From Lepturacanthus savala (Eukaryota > Chordata > Actinopteri > Scombriformes > Trichiuridae): a DNA stretch of 64,000 nucleotides. The stretch covers positions 8,520,848-8,584,847 of the forward strand of contig CM060471.1 in the NCBI GenBank assembly GCA_030544235.1. The letters are read 5' to 3'. Position numbers and translations under genes: made by a program. Below the pieces are notes generated by a model. That model saw only the letters and a list, made by a program, of their open reading frames with translations, searched no databases and had not been told where the DNA came from. How positions within the stretch are numbered: position 1 is the stretch's first letter; every line of letters starts with the position of its first letter. Positions 1 through 12,862 of the stretch are shown one piece after another.

Positions 1-1375
1 TCAACCTAAAATGTCCTTTTTTGTCCAGTTCAACAGTTCACAACCAAAATATCATCAGTTTACTATTATAGAAGATTAAAGAAACAAAAAAAAATCAGAT
101 TGGAAAAGATGGAACCAGAGAATTTGGACATAACATAAAATATAAAGCAGTAGCAAGATCTCACGCTGTGTCAAAAGGGTTTTAGGACTAGTTTAAAAAT
201 TAGATTAATTAAAATTAATAGTTGCAGCTCCTTCACAGCTCCTCAGTGTTCGTGCTCTGGAAGCTTCACATTCAACATCAGAATTGGCTTCAAAATATCT
301 GCGATTGAATATTTGCTCGGCAGCCTTCCCTACTCAAACCTCAACCGAAGGAAGCAGAAAACATGTTGAAACTGTGTCCTTCACGCTTTGTCACATCATC
401 TTTGTATTAAAGCTGACATAGAATCAGTTCATCAGTTCGTTGAAATGTGAAATGTGCTGAACTTGTTTGTGTGAGCGTCGCCTCACGTGCGGCTCTGACA
501 ATCCTCTGCTCAACACCAACACACCCTCACATTCACTAATAAAATCTTTTATTTGACACAGGTGAGGTGGCAGCAGATCCCTGAACTTGCCATAGAACAT
601 GTGGAGCGTCTGTAAAGAGCTGTGACCCTCATGTATCAGGCTGCAGGTGCTGACCTTCCAGACAACACCCTCGCTGCAACAGCGACTCCACAGGAAGAAA
701 AAATGAAGGTGACATATTAGGCTGAACTTCAGTGGGCAGATGAGTGAGAGGCAGAGATGAATAATCACTGACTAACAGAGACATAAAAACAAAAAAAGAT
801 ATAAAGCCTGTCGCCGACCTTTTTTCTACCCTTGCTGTATTTCAGTCTGGATTCAGGATCATGACGGTTTTCAGTCTGACACATATCAAAGCTGCTTCAT
901 TCTTCAAAAGCAGCAAGGACGACAGCTGTTCGGTTTCTATAAAACTGAACATTCGATTTCTCCACTTTTTGTTTAGGGGAGTCAAATTCAATTTAGTTCA
1001 TTCAGCACAATTTGATTTTAGTGGAATGGACCAGTGAAAATTTACGTATAAATAACAACACCTACAAATTTCTTTCCCCCCTTTTAAAGTAAATAACCTT
1101 CACTTAACAAAACAGGAGAGATGTCATAAGAAAAAGTGTAATTTCAACAATATGATGTCTCGGTTATTCCATATTCAGTCAGTCTACTGTTGTATTTCAT
1201 TTCAAAACATTTAGTCACTGAACAATACTCAGCCCCTCCAGTTTTTTTCTGCAATTTTCCGATCACATGAATTCCCATGTAATCAACAATATATTGCAAA
1301 TTTTTGCGATGCTACATATTTCCTATTATGTTGCATAGTTCTTGCACAATAAACCAATATATCTTTTCTACGCCC

Positions 1376-1610
1376 CCTGATGGTTTCAGTGTATTTGCAC
1401 ATGTGCATACATTTTATTTCTGTCGTTGCAGCCAGTGACTGGTGATGGCAAACAAATCCTACTTGCCGTCGTTTATCTCTGCAAGCGACCGAGCAGATCA
1501 GTATCCCTCAGTTTTATGAGAAAGTGGGGGACCTTTGATGGGGTGTACAAGTAAAAAGACGGACGCAACATTCCTTGCAAATTATGAGGAAATACTGCCA
1601 CAAAAATCTG
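1376..1610 (+). repeat. Dispersed repeat, short form
   Basis: Shares gtgactggtgat..caaacaaatc, gagcagatcagtatccctcagtttta and acctttgatggggt with the sequence at 49080-49580, but lacks about 230 bp present in that copy. Non-coding. Confidence 0.65.
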
Positions 1611-2682
1611 TCATCTTGATCGAAAAAAAAAAATCCTAAAGGGACTGAATATTTAATTTTTAAGCAGCAGGTATCTCCTGCCTTACAAACCACTTACAAA
1701 TAGAAACTGTAAATATTTTATCTCTTGAGCCTTGAAAGATTCTCACTGACTTCACATTTCTGTGTGTATGATCTCGCTGACCTGACACCGAATCAAAACG
1801 CCCTCGCTCTTCTCCTCACTCTGCTGGTATTTTCTGTGAATGTCAACATGTCCTGTGTGTTGGTCTTCAGCTGCCCTGAGAGGACTCCATCGCACTCTCC
1901 GCTCTTTAATGTCACTGCTGGAAGGCGACGGGCGGACGGGCGAGGACCAGACTCAATTAAAACTGCCAGGTGATTGGCTGGAACAGCGACCTTTACTCTT
2001 CATCACTGAGTGTTTGTGGCTGTAGACAAAAACATGCTGGGGCACAGAAAAAGCTGTTTTGTGGGTCAATTTGGCTTCATCCAAGACGATACAGACAGAG
2101 AGAAGCTGAGCCAGTGTGATGCTGCAGCTGCTCAACAAGACAAGCTCACCACTACAGTATTTTACTATCAACAACTGCTGCCCATAAAATAGTCAACTGT
2201 GGAATATTGGCTCAGATATGACAAAACCCCCATAACATGATCAATGAATCTCTGGGTCCTTATGAAGTTGGTCTACATGGGTTTGATGAATAATGACAGA
2301 TTAAAACATTTAAACATATAACACATAACACATTATTTTAGAGGGATTTCATCAAGATGAATAGAGCAGAAAGGAAGTCAAGCCACAAACAGCACAGAGC
2401 AGCTGTTCTGTTCAAAATAAAACTAATTTCAAAATAAAAAGCACATTATATATATTTATCCACTGTCCAACACAAACAATCCCACACACTTTTTCCTGTA
2501 TCATTCTGCTCCACAAGTGTTCCTCATAGAGTGCTCCTCTTCCTCCATCTTTCTGTCCACTTGTCTGTCGCTGAAAGTAGTTAACTAAAGACTAAGCAGC
2601 AAACTAGTGATGCAGTGAGGACACATCACCCTCTGCTGTATATCAGGAGGAACACAGATCAAATGTAACTGCTGAAAGGTGC

Positions 2683-2857
2683 GACCTGATAGCCAAGTGG
2701 TTAGGACGCGAATCATATAGGCAAACATGTCCTGAGCAGCAAGGCCACGGTTCAAATTGGACCATATGCATGTCATTCCCCTACTGCTCCCCCTTTCCTG
2801 TCTATCTACTGTCATATATAAATATGACAAAAATGCCCCAAAAATATATAACTGCAC
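2683..2857 (+). repeat. tRNA-derived SINE
   Basis: The head resembles a tRNA gene with an A-box-like tagccaagtgg (2691 onward) and a B-box-like ggttcaaattgg (about 2750). It is followed by the fish SINE body gtcattcccc...cctgtctatctactgtc and an A-rich tail with aaaaatgccccaaaaat. The order and spacing fit an RNA polymerase III promoter. It is diverged, so it is probably old. Confidence 0.7.
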
Positions 2858-2920
2858 AAAACCTTAACAACTGTTGGCAAAAATATTTGATAGTCGATTA
2901 CTAATCTGATTATTCTGTTT

Positions 2921-3433
2921 ACCAAAGATTTAGTGAATCACCTGCTTGTTGGTTTCAAGCATCTGTTACACAAATAATGTTCTAAAAGATCCAGCTGATA
3001 AAATAATGACTCAAAAGAAGAAATCAGAGTGATTTTAATCTATTAAATAAGTCACGTCCACTTATTTGACTTAGAGAGAGAGAACTTAAATTTCCTGTGG
3101 TGTATGTGTAGAGTCAGTGTGTGTGTCTAGACAGAGACAGTGTGTGGATGTGTGAATCTCTGTGCGTGGGTGTGTGAATCTCAGAATTTCCTGAGTACCA
3201 AAGATATAGTGAATCACCTGCTAGTTGGTTATGCAGCAGCTGATACGTCGATGGTTAGTTAACCTGCTCCAGCTGAAATGATACTCGTCAGCTTGTGTCA
3301 GACGTCTGTTACACAAATAATGTTCTAAAAGATCCAGTTGATAAGGTAATGACACAACAGAAGTAATCACTGTGATTCTAATCTATTTATAAAATGAAGT
3401 AAATCACGTCTGGTTATTTGACTTAGAATTTCC
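2921..3433. repeat. Local tandem duplication, one copy with extra sequence
   Basis: Sequence from accaaagatttagtgaatcacc at 2921 to the ATTTGACTTAGAG near 3076 recurs at 3197-3433. The second copy carries about 80 extra bp (gttatgcagcagctgatacg... ) after cctgctagttgg. A TGTG-rich spacer separates the copies. Confidence 0.75.
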
Positions 3434-4734
3434 TGTTTAGAATTTTACCGGACACTGAGGGTTCTGTCTGCATCACTGACGTTAGAGCTCATCTGATGGA
3501 TGATTTAATATCAGTCTGAATAGGAGGAAAAACACAAAGAAAAAAACTCTCATTGCAGAATAAAAACTGCAAGGATGCCACCAATTCTGCAGTGACTCCA
3601 CTCTGTCGTTCAGTGAAGTTCAATTATCATTCTTTCTATGAATATTTGATCCATGAAGGCTTCAAGTTTATAAAACGTTCCTCAAAAATCCATTTTAATT
3701 TCTGTGGTGTCATTATGATGAGTTCAGTGGGAGAACAACCCTGTACACTGTGTGTGTGTTTTCTCTTATGTTTAACCTGCTCTGTCATCTTTCCTGGTTG
3801 TTTATTCGTTTAGATAGACAACTCCTGTGTGCAGCACATTTGGAACATGAACAGGTTCACCATTTTATTGTTTGTGTGCAACACGGTCAAAATACACAAA
3901 TCATAACTAATGCAACAAACATCTGGGTTATCAGTCACAGCTGGACTACCCCCACTGTAATCAGTCTGACTTCTTTCTCAGGCTCTAGATTCTTTAGGTT
4001 TCAGGACAAGTTGTTTGTCATGTTTGTTTTGTTCCATTACCTGCCACCAAGTGTCTCTTTTTAATCCTTAAATCTGTATTTTGGAGATTTTTTCCTCCAG
4101 CTGTTGTGTGATGAGTTTCATGGATCATCATATTTGGATAAATCTGGCTAAATCGAGACGATGAGTTGAAATCAGGTTATTGTTCCTTCTGTTCACATGT
4201 AGAACAAACATCTGGATTAAGCATACAAAACAAAAAACACAAAGGAAAAACTTCTCCATCTTCTGTGTTACCAAAAACTCTTGAGTCATAAAGGTCCCAG
4301 TCAAAACCACACATGCTGCCTGTCAGCCTGTGTGTGTGTGTGTGTGTTTGTGTGTGTGTCTGTCTGTCTGAGTTTGTGTGATGACTTCATTCGGGGAGTA
4401 GCTGGAGTTCCTCAGGGACGTCTTGAGCCCTCAGGGGAGAGTGTGAGTCCACAGAGAGACGACTGTTAGTAGAAGCAGACACACACACACACACGGTCCC
4501 TCCACACATACACACCACAGGAAATTTAACTCCAGCAGCTACTTCAGCAGCCAGCTTCTCTCTCTCTCTCTCACTCGCTCTCTCGTTAACCTGCAGTGCG
4601 AATCCTTCATTAAGGAAACAGTTAATTAGCAGTGATTCTAATGTTCCGTCTCCTGTTGGATAAACAGTGTTTCACCAACACTCAGTCAATCTGCTTCACC
4701 GCTGCACCACTAATGTGAGCTAATATAACGTCTC

Positions 4735-5010
4735 CGTCACCGCAGACAGCTGCGTCCTCGCTCACTTCTCACTTCACCTCGCTAATTCCAACAAGGCTTT
4801 ATTCTGCTGTTTGTGGAGGCTGAACTGTAGCCGGCTTGTTGGCCTCTGCTCGGGTTAATTAGTGCAGCAATGCGAGTATTCATGGCACGGCGAGGAGCCT
4901 GTGGGACGGGGGCGACTGAGCCGTCCCTCCTGGCAGCCGGAGCGCTGCCTGGCAGGCTCGGCTGCTGGGTGATTGACAGGCTGACTGGCATGGGCATCGC
5001 GCTGGACTTT
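4735..5010. promoter_or_regulatory. Possible conserved non-coding element
   Basis: A GC-richer island in an AT-rich intron with homeodomain-like cores (cgggttaattagtgc, tgattgacaggctg) and no splice-flanked frame. The minus-strand 71-codon open frame looks incidental. Its function is a guess from composition. Confidence 0.22.
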
Positions 5011-5150
5011 AGCGCAGGTCAGTCCTGACTTTACTGAGAGGGAGGCTGGAGCAGGATCAATGTAGAGACACCATCAGGAGGCATGGATTAAAGTGAAAAA
5101 AAATTATCAGGCTGAAAGTTTTAGGTGTTTTTCCTTTTTCATTTCACATG

Positions 5151-5402
5151 AGTCAGTCATTTTCTATACCCGCTCATTCCTCATTAAGGTCACAGGGGTC
5201 TGCTAGAGCCAGGCAATTTAGTGTCTCCAATTAACCTCAGCATGGTTTTGGATTGTAGGAGGAAGCCGGAGAACTGAGAGAACTGCCCACACACGGGGAG
5301 AACATGCAAACTTCATACAGAAGGGTCACAGCTCAAGGACTAGAACCTGCGACCTTCATGCTGAGGCAATAGAGCTACCCACTGCCCCAGTGTGTCACCT
5401 TA
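5151..5402 (-). repeat. V-SINE-type SINE, internally deleted
   Basis: Inverted copy of the tRNA-derived SINE with the conserved core (gttctccccgtg on the other strand). The segment between the gagcc of the 3' end and ggcaattta is missing compared with the other copies in the window. Confidence 0.75.
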
Positions 5403-6895
5403 TTTAAGCAACATGTTTAATATTATAATTATTGTTCAATCAATCGATTGAATCAATCAATAAAACTTGCAATTGATCAAAGTGCTTCGCATGTACAAAT
5501 AAAATCTCCATATAGAAGAGAAAAAAAAAGATGGTTTTATCAAGCGGTGTTGGTAAACTGAAGTAGCGTGGTATTTATTTAAGACCATTTATTTTGCACA
5601 CAACAAAGATTTTAACATGGGCTAAAACAAAAACAAAGGGTTCAACAACAGGTGTCTCTACAGCAGTGGTGGCTGCTCTGAGACTGCAGCAAGGAAAACT
5701 CAGCTTGCACTAAAATGTCAGAAAATAAGTGAGGGAATATGTACTATTGTGATAACATTTCATTGACTAAATAATGTGCTAAAACATGTTTAACAATAGT
5801 TCAGAATCAGCTCCTTTTCAGGTCACTAATAAGACTTTCTTCTCATTCAGTGTCAGTGCATAAACTCAGCATCAATAGAGTTGAATAGAGAAGCAGAGGA
5901 TGGGTTGTTCCACTGCAGTGAAACTAGACGCTGATTGGATAAATTCTGGGTTTTGTCCTGCCCATTGGATGCTGAAGTGTCTCTCGGGGTCTATATAGGG
6001 AGTTAGATTGGATGACCTGTCTGAGACTATGTCTCATTTTAACTGACAGCGAAATGAGTCAATCAGTGATTTCTAAATATAAATCAACACAACTGTGTTT
6101 TTCAAGATTCATTCCAGTGTTCTGAGACAAGTTGGTCTGGAGACTTTATAAATTTATCTTAGTACCCTTTTCTTTGTTTAAAAAAAAAACAAAACCCATT
6201 AGCAACTTTTTCCTGTTATTGGAGACTGTTCTGGTATCTGGAGACTCTGACTTCTGTCACTTTGCTCTTACTCTCCCCTACAAAACTTTAATCCATGAGG
6301 AGGCTGATGTGATCATCATACAGTATAGAACATGCTGTTCAACATCTGCACCAATCAATCAAGGGAGGTGGACTCATGCTTAGTCAGGACGCTGATGCTA
6401 AGTTAAAGTTAAATTAAACCGGAGGGTGATTTAATCTTTGGAAATTGAACTTTCTCAGGTTCAGATCAGCATCTTCAGACTAAACTCTAATAAGTCAAAC
6501 CTGGACATTGTCTTTAAGCGCACAATATGTTGTTTTCTGCAAATACAGAGTTGACATGAAGCAGCGAGGCATCGTGGCATTTGTTGTGGTCTCCTCCCTG
6601 TATTGGAAAAATATATTATTTGGGTATATTTAATTTGACCTTTGAAACTTGCTTCTAAATTTTACTTAATTTGCTCAATATATTTTGTTATCTTTAACCA
6701 AATTTTATATTCATAGATCTAAATTCTTTGGAAATAAACCAAAGCTCTCTGCTTATATCAAACAATTCTTCAGTATTTGAATAATAATAAAAAAAAGCTG
6801 TTAAAGCTTATAAACACTTTAAGCTTTACACTTTTTTAAAGTTTGTATGTTATTTTCTTGTTTTACCATGTCCAATCTCTGTCTCATATTTATAC

Positions 6896-6897
<2 letters not shown>

Positions 6898-6985
<88 letters not shown>
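6898..6985 (+). repeat. (AT)n(AC)n microsatellite
   Basis: About 74 bp of uninterrupted AT dinucleotides passing into (AC)6. Followed directly by the perfect palindrome at 6998-7039. Confidence 0.97.
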
Positions 6986-6997
6986 TACAACATTGTA

Positions 6998-7039
6998 TAC
7001 TGGCATGTATACAACATTAATGTTGTATACATGCCAGTA
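6998..7039. repeat. Perfect 42-bp palindrome
   Basis: Two 21-nt arms with no spacer (tactggcatgtatac... and complement), centred on attaat. Able to extrude as a cruciform. Confidence 0.95.
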
Positions 7040-7489
7040 CTCCTGTTGAATTTGTGTATACTATTTTATCTATAGACTGTTTTTGTCAAAATAAGTTGTC
7101 TTCCCCTGGTTCAGGAGGTTTTTATCCTCAGTTTCTCTCCAACACAAACAGTGAAAAACACTTTCATGTTAACAATCTGTATTTCTATAACCCTGTTCTG
7201 CACTGCTACCCAAGCTAATGCTAACGTTAGCTCGGCTTATTTATCTGATGAAGATGTTCTGCTTCGTTCTTGAATATCTTGCTATTGGTCGCCTGTTCTG
7301 TCAGCTTCATGTTATAGACTGAACTTTAAGAAATCCATTAATCAATAATGAACCTGATGCTTGTTATGCTGAGCTGGAGGATGAACATGTTGCTGCAGGA
7401 GCTGAAGGTTTCAGCAGCTTCTCTCCAGCCTTCCAGTCGTTTGTTTATGCAGCACTCTCATATCATGCAGACACACACTCCTGAGGTGG

Positions 7490-7775
7490 AGGGCGACGGC
7501 AGTAGTGGTGGCTGAGGCACCAATCACCCGCTCCACACCGTGTTGTTTTAAGGGATTAAGCTTAATAAGATGGCAGGCTGAATTTATGGAGCTAATATTT
7601 CATGGTGGGGTGATTCATGGAGGATTTGGAGCAGCGGAGCAGTTAATGGATGTTCAGAAACACTTGCTTGACTTGTGCCCTGATATGATTATCCCCGCGG
7701 GAGCACGGCTGCTTAATACACCACTGTGTGAGTGTTTGTGTACAAAGACGTCGAGTCGGGCCTGAGAAAAATGTA
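7490..7775. promoter_or_regulatory. Possible conserved non-coding element
   Basis: Compositionally distinct island with words such as gggattaagcttaataagatgg, ggagctaatatttcatgg and gatatgattatcc that resemble packed homeobox and GATA sites. No exon boundaries. Confidence 0.22.
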
Positions 7776-8625
7776 AGAGTAAACAGCTCACATACACAAC
7801 TCCCTCCTGTACTGAACGCTATGTATGGAGCATGTATTTCTGCTGCATATAGTCTGACTGACAGTAAACAGGCGCCTGATTCCATCGGTTCACCCTGAAT
7901 CACCTCATCTGTGCAGCCACAATCAGCTGATACAGCACACAGGGATCGATTCAGCAGCTCATTCATCTGTGAATTTGACAGCTTTTCTTCTGCTGCACTG
8001 GCATGATTAATCAATTAGTCGACAGATTGACATTAATTGTGGAAAACAAACTGCAGCTTCTGTAATTTTAGGATTCTCATTTTCTCTTTTTATAGTATTA
8101 AAAAGTGATTTTTTTTATTATTCATTTACTTTCTAGTGACATTTTACAGACAAATAATGAATCTGTGAATTGAGAAAAGAGCTGTAACCGCTATATTCTA
8201 CAAGGTATAGAAGCATAGCATAAAAAATACAGCTTTGCTCCTCCCTCTGCTGTGCAAGCTGCTCTACTACATGCATTTCAGGAACGAAAAATAAGAAAAT
8301 CATACACCCGAATGTATGGCAACAGCTGATATTCAGCGGACACCCAACAGCTGATTATGGATAATATACTGGTGAACCTGTCAGCTCTAGGGAGAACTTC
8401 TTTTATCATCTGTAAAAAATGTTGTTTCTTTGTCCCTCACAGTTCATTCATTCAACAGTAGTATCAGATCTGTATGGGATATCGGCAGATACTCTCAGCC
8501 CATGTATCGGTATCAGATTGGATCGGAAAAACCTGGATAGATACATTACTAATAAAAACAGAACTACTGATTAGAGGCAGAATCTGTTCTGACCATCATT
8601 TTTATTCATTATGGTATTTATTATT

Positions 8626-9670
8626 TATAGTGCTGTCCTTTTAACGCATTAATTCAATTAATTAACTACGTCGCAATTTAACGCGTTAAACAATTTAACG
8701 CAATTAATTATGAGTATCAATTGTGGCAAGCCAATGCCTGCACATTTGAATTTTGGCCCATTGAAGGTCTTCTCGGCCATGCTACGTCACCTGCGCCGGT
8801 AAATTAACAACAATAACAGACATGGAGGAGACTCAGGAGGATGAGGCAAGTGCGTCTTCAGTCACTGAATGACAAGTTTATTTACAAAAAGAACAGAGAC
8901 GGGAAAATAAATAACAACGCTGTGATTTGGAGTTTTTCCAAAAAGGAGTTCTCTGACCACCGGAGCAACTCCAGCCTGACATACCGTTTAAATGCGAAAC
9001 ATGTTCAGGCAAGTTAGATCCAGTGGGTTTTTGATTCCAGTGGGGGTTGATACTTAAACCACAGATCCTCTTTTGGGGAAAGGTGTTGTTCCTCTGATCT
9101 TTGTTAACCTCTGGTAAACTATGTCATGTTCTCCTGACTTACTGCTGAGTCAGCAGCAGATGTGGTCTCAGTGAAAGGCCTAAAGAAATGATGCCTGTTG
9201 GCGTCTTGTTCTTCATTTTGCCTCATTTAGAGGCATGTTATACTTCTAATATTCAATTTTGAATTGCTATATTGAGCTTAATTGCCTATTTGAGACAGCT
9301 TTATTTTATTTCAGAATTTTATTTATTTAACTGAATCGCTGTATTTGTTTCATTTCTGAATAATGCACCTGGCCTAACTGGTTTAATGTGCTGGACCTTT
9401 ACTTTTAGATTTAATTCATGAAGCACAGTTCACCAATAAAACATTGGTTGGTCCTTCAACGTTAAAGACAATAAAAAACAACTAAATAAAAAAAAAATAA
9501 AAGTGTCTTTAAACTGGATAAAAAATAATTTTATGATGCCACATATTGAGCCTCATTAACAACAACTATGTAATGTAGCAGAATGTTGATCATTATTTAA
9601 AATTGGTGTTTTATAATTAATTGGCCCAATTATTGTCATATTTAAAATCTGTGTGTTCCAGCCCTAAATA
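8626..9670 (+). mobile_element. hAT-like DNA transposon relic
   Basis: Begins tagtgctgtcc with TTAACGCATTAA/TTAACGCGTTAA sub-terminal repeats and ends near ttccagccctaaata, a pattern of teleost hAT-type elements. An ATG at 8821 opens MEETQEDEASASS and soon stops. Further along, a frame with NNAVIWSFF and SSLTYRLNAKHV resembles the end of a BED-type zinc finger (H-x3-5-H spacing not intact). No transposase catalytic region survives. The class is inferred, not aligned. Confidence 0.45.
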
Positions 9671-10175
9671 TAGGACTTCTTGATTATGGAAAAAATCACT
9701 ATCACAATTATCTTTGTCAATATTGACACACACGCACCCACACTATTGATGTTTTGTTTCTATTTTATTATTAATAAAGTTACTTTTTGTGTTGTTTATT
9801 GGCTTCATTTTGGGCAGCAAAGCACATACAGGCATACACACTCGTGCACAGACACACTTGCATGTTTCACAGTATCTATCTGCATCAAAGGCATCAGCCA
9901 GCAGATCAATTTACTGCCTATTTCAGTCTGGATCCCTCCGGCGATAAAATATAGTTTCCTCCTCTCCTGATGGAAAAGGTGAAGTGAGAGGGAGGCAGAC
10001 AGCTGGTGGCTCAGTCTGCCTGATTAAATTGTCACAGCTCCTCAAACTTTCCAGATTTAACAGCAATAAGTTCCACTCAAGGAGAAGAACAACGACCCAC
10101 AGTTATTTATCTACTGGACCTCAGAAAACAACCAGAGTCCAAACAGGTTTAACAAAGAGGAGAGAAAAGGGAAAA

Positions 10176-10211
10176 GGGCAAGCTTGACTTCCAGAGAAGT
10201 CAAGCTTGCCC
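10176..10211. repeat. 15-bp perfect hairpin
   Basis: Arms gggcaagcttgactt (10176-10190) and aagtcaagcttgccc (10197-10211) around a 6-nt loop. Confidence 0.93.
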
Positions 10212-10829
10212 CCTGCTGGTCAACCATGAACTACACATAAGCACACGTGCACGCGCACACACACACACACACACACAAACACACAGGTTTATTAAAGTAA
10301 CATAAGGGCACCACTTTACACACTCTTCAGAAGGCAGAAAGGTAGCTTGACTCTAGAAAACATTGGAGACCACAGCTGTCAGCCTTAAACAGTCAAGACG
10401 TATTCAAATGTTCAAGAACAGTGATTCTCAACTAGTGGTTGATGATATAATTTCAAGGGGTCAGTGAAAATAAAATTTCTTTCAAAAAAGATCCCATGAC
10501 ATTTATAGAAATGCCATTATTTTATTCAAATGTGACTTGAAACCTTTATCTAGCTAACCTACAGAGGATAACATGACTTTTTTTCCATTCCATTTCCAGT
10601 GTAATTCATTGTATTTTAATAAGAGATCCAGTTTGCATTGTTAAAGTTACTGCATGACGCTGTTATTACAAACTTAACAGGATCTACATCCTTTTCAAAT
10701 TATGAGTTTTAGTGGGAATACATTATTCATTTCTCAAAAATGCTTTTATTGTGAAATATTTGAAGGAAGCTGATGAGATAAAAGTCATTAGCTTGCTTGC
10801 AGACACACGTCTCCCATAGTGCGTTCCTG

Positions 10830-10995
10830 CTCCATGTTCCCTCCGTGCTAATTAACAATCAATCATTAGTGTCACCTGAACTCTGGTGCTGGTGGCTGTC
10901 AGGCTCAGACTCATCATGACTCGTCATGACTCATCCTGACAAATCATGACAGAAATCTCTGGCCAATTAGTGTCCAGCAGCCTGGTGACATCACA
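10830..10995. promoter_or_regulatory. Possible enhancer-like element with TCATGAC repeats
   Basis: Contains gtgctaattaacaatcaatcattag, then four tcatgac/tcatcctgac units (10914-10950) and ggccaattagtgtcc. Unlike its surroundings; non-coding. Confidence 0.22.
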
Positions 10996-12329
10996 GTAAA
11001 GTAACTGCTCAGGTCGTCGGAAGGAGATGAAACAACAAATAGAGCCAGGGACAAGGTTTACGTAATTGAAACGCAAAAAAAGCAAGTTAAGTCAAGGCAA
11101 GTTGAGCTGATATTATCCGCTGGAAACACACCTCTAATGTTCTTATGTTACTGTTTCTTGTGTTTTACTGTAGACATTAAAGACACATCCTACTCTATGA
11201 TAATAATCTGTTTTGAAAAGAAGGAAGTAACCATGTTGCTGCTGGTCATATTTTAATAAATCCGTTGGATGATGATGAATGGACGCAGCGTCCCAGGAGA
11301 GATTCAGCATCTCTAATGAAGCGGCAGCATCCTGCATAATGCAGCACGTCTTCTCCTGCTGTCACCACCTGCTGCTGCTGCTGCGTCCTGCTCACAAACT
11401 TTCCACAAAAACAAAACCAGGAGTATTTGTCTGTTTTATGACTCTGAGGTAAACACCCGGTGCAGTTCTGGGAGGATTTTCCGTCGGTGGCCGGAGTGAC
11501 GGGGCAACGACAGACAGAACAGTGACATGTCTCTGTCTCCGTGCTGTCACCTGGCTGCCTGCGTTGCCTGGAATTTATTATTTACTGAGACACTGGAGCA
11601 GAATGTCACCGGCTGAGTGGACAACAGCTGCACTGCTGATCCACGCCACAACCTCAAACTTCCATGGCAGCTTCAGGAACATGGGAAAACTTCTCCTGCT
11701 CCTGCTCTGTGCTGCAGTTAATTAACTAAGTAATTGCAATATCCTCTGAAATTAATCACAATTCATTTCAAACACAAGGGAAGTATATTTAAAATCAGAC
11801 AGTATTTAACAGAATTTGTGAAACAAATTTGAACACAGATTATCTTTGTGGACTATGGATTTACAAGCCGCAATGATTAGTTGATTAATCCATTAGTTGC
11901 CAAAGTGATGTTTTTCTTCAGTGATCAACATTTTACACCATTTAATTAATGAAGCAACTATTCGAATGAACATTTCAATAATCAATTGATTAATTGATTA
12001 TCAAAATAGTTGATATTTACAGCCCTACAATAAAATATATTAAATATATTAAAACAATGATCATTAACAACAGTGAATGGTCCATGACCCATGAATTTCA
12101 ACAACATAACACCAGTTATGCAAATATGAAAATGGCTGCAAGCTCTGTTCAAAATATTTAATTCAAAGAGAAACAGACCAGGATTGTTGTGTGAGCTACA
12201 GACTGAACATTGCGGAGTCGCGACTTTTTCCAACTCTGACAGGACTTCAAGGTTATTCAGATCCAAACTGTCCCTGCTTTTATATCTTCTATCGTCTATG
12301 ATCAGGCTTGACTACTGTGTCGGAATCAC

Positions 12330-12862
12330 CTGCATTAACAATGTCAGAATCAGCAGCAGCATCATCAACATCATCATCAACTTCATCAGCAGCATCAACA
12401 GCAGCATCAGCAGTATTAGCATCAGCAGCAAAATCAGAAGCATCAGCATGATCACCATCAGCAGCAGCATCAGTGGGATCAACATTATCAGCAGCATCAA
12501 CAGCATCATCATCAGCATCATCATCATCATCAGCAGCATCAGCATCAGCATCATCAGCATCATCACCAGCATCATCACCAGCATCAGCATCATCATCAGC
12601 AGCATCAGCGTCATCACCAGCATCATCAGCATCAGCACCAGCATCAGCATCAGCATCAACATCAGCATCAGCAGCAGCAGCATCATCAGCATCATCATCA
12701 GCATCATCATCAGCAGCATCGTCACCAGCATCAGCATCATCATCATCAGCATCATCAGTATCAGCATCAGCATCATCAGTATCAGCATCATCAGCATCAG
12801 CATCATCAGTATCAGCATCATCAGCATCATCAGCAGCATCAATTTCATCAGCATCATCTATA
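12330..12862 (+). repeat. (CAT/CAG)n compound trinucleotide tract
   Basis: About 530 bp built almost entirely of CAT and CAG triplets in irregular alternation, with rare CAC, CGT, CAA and AGT variants. Lack of stop triplets opens reading frames on both strands (Ser/Ile-, Ala/Ser-, Asp/Ala- and Met/Leu-rich). These are products of the repeat and not genes. Confidence 0.95.
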
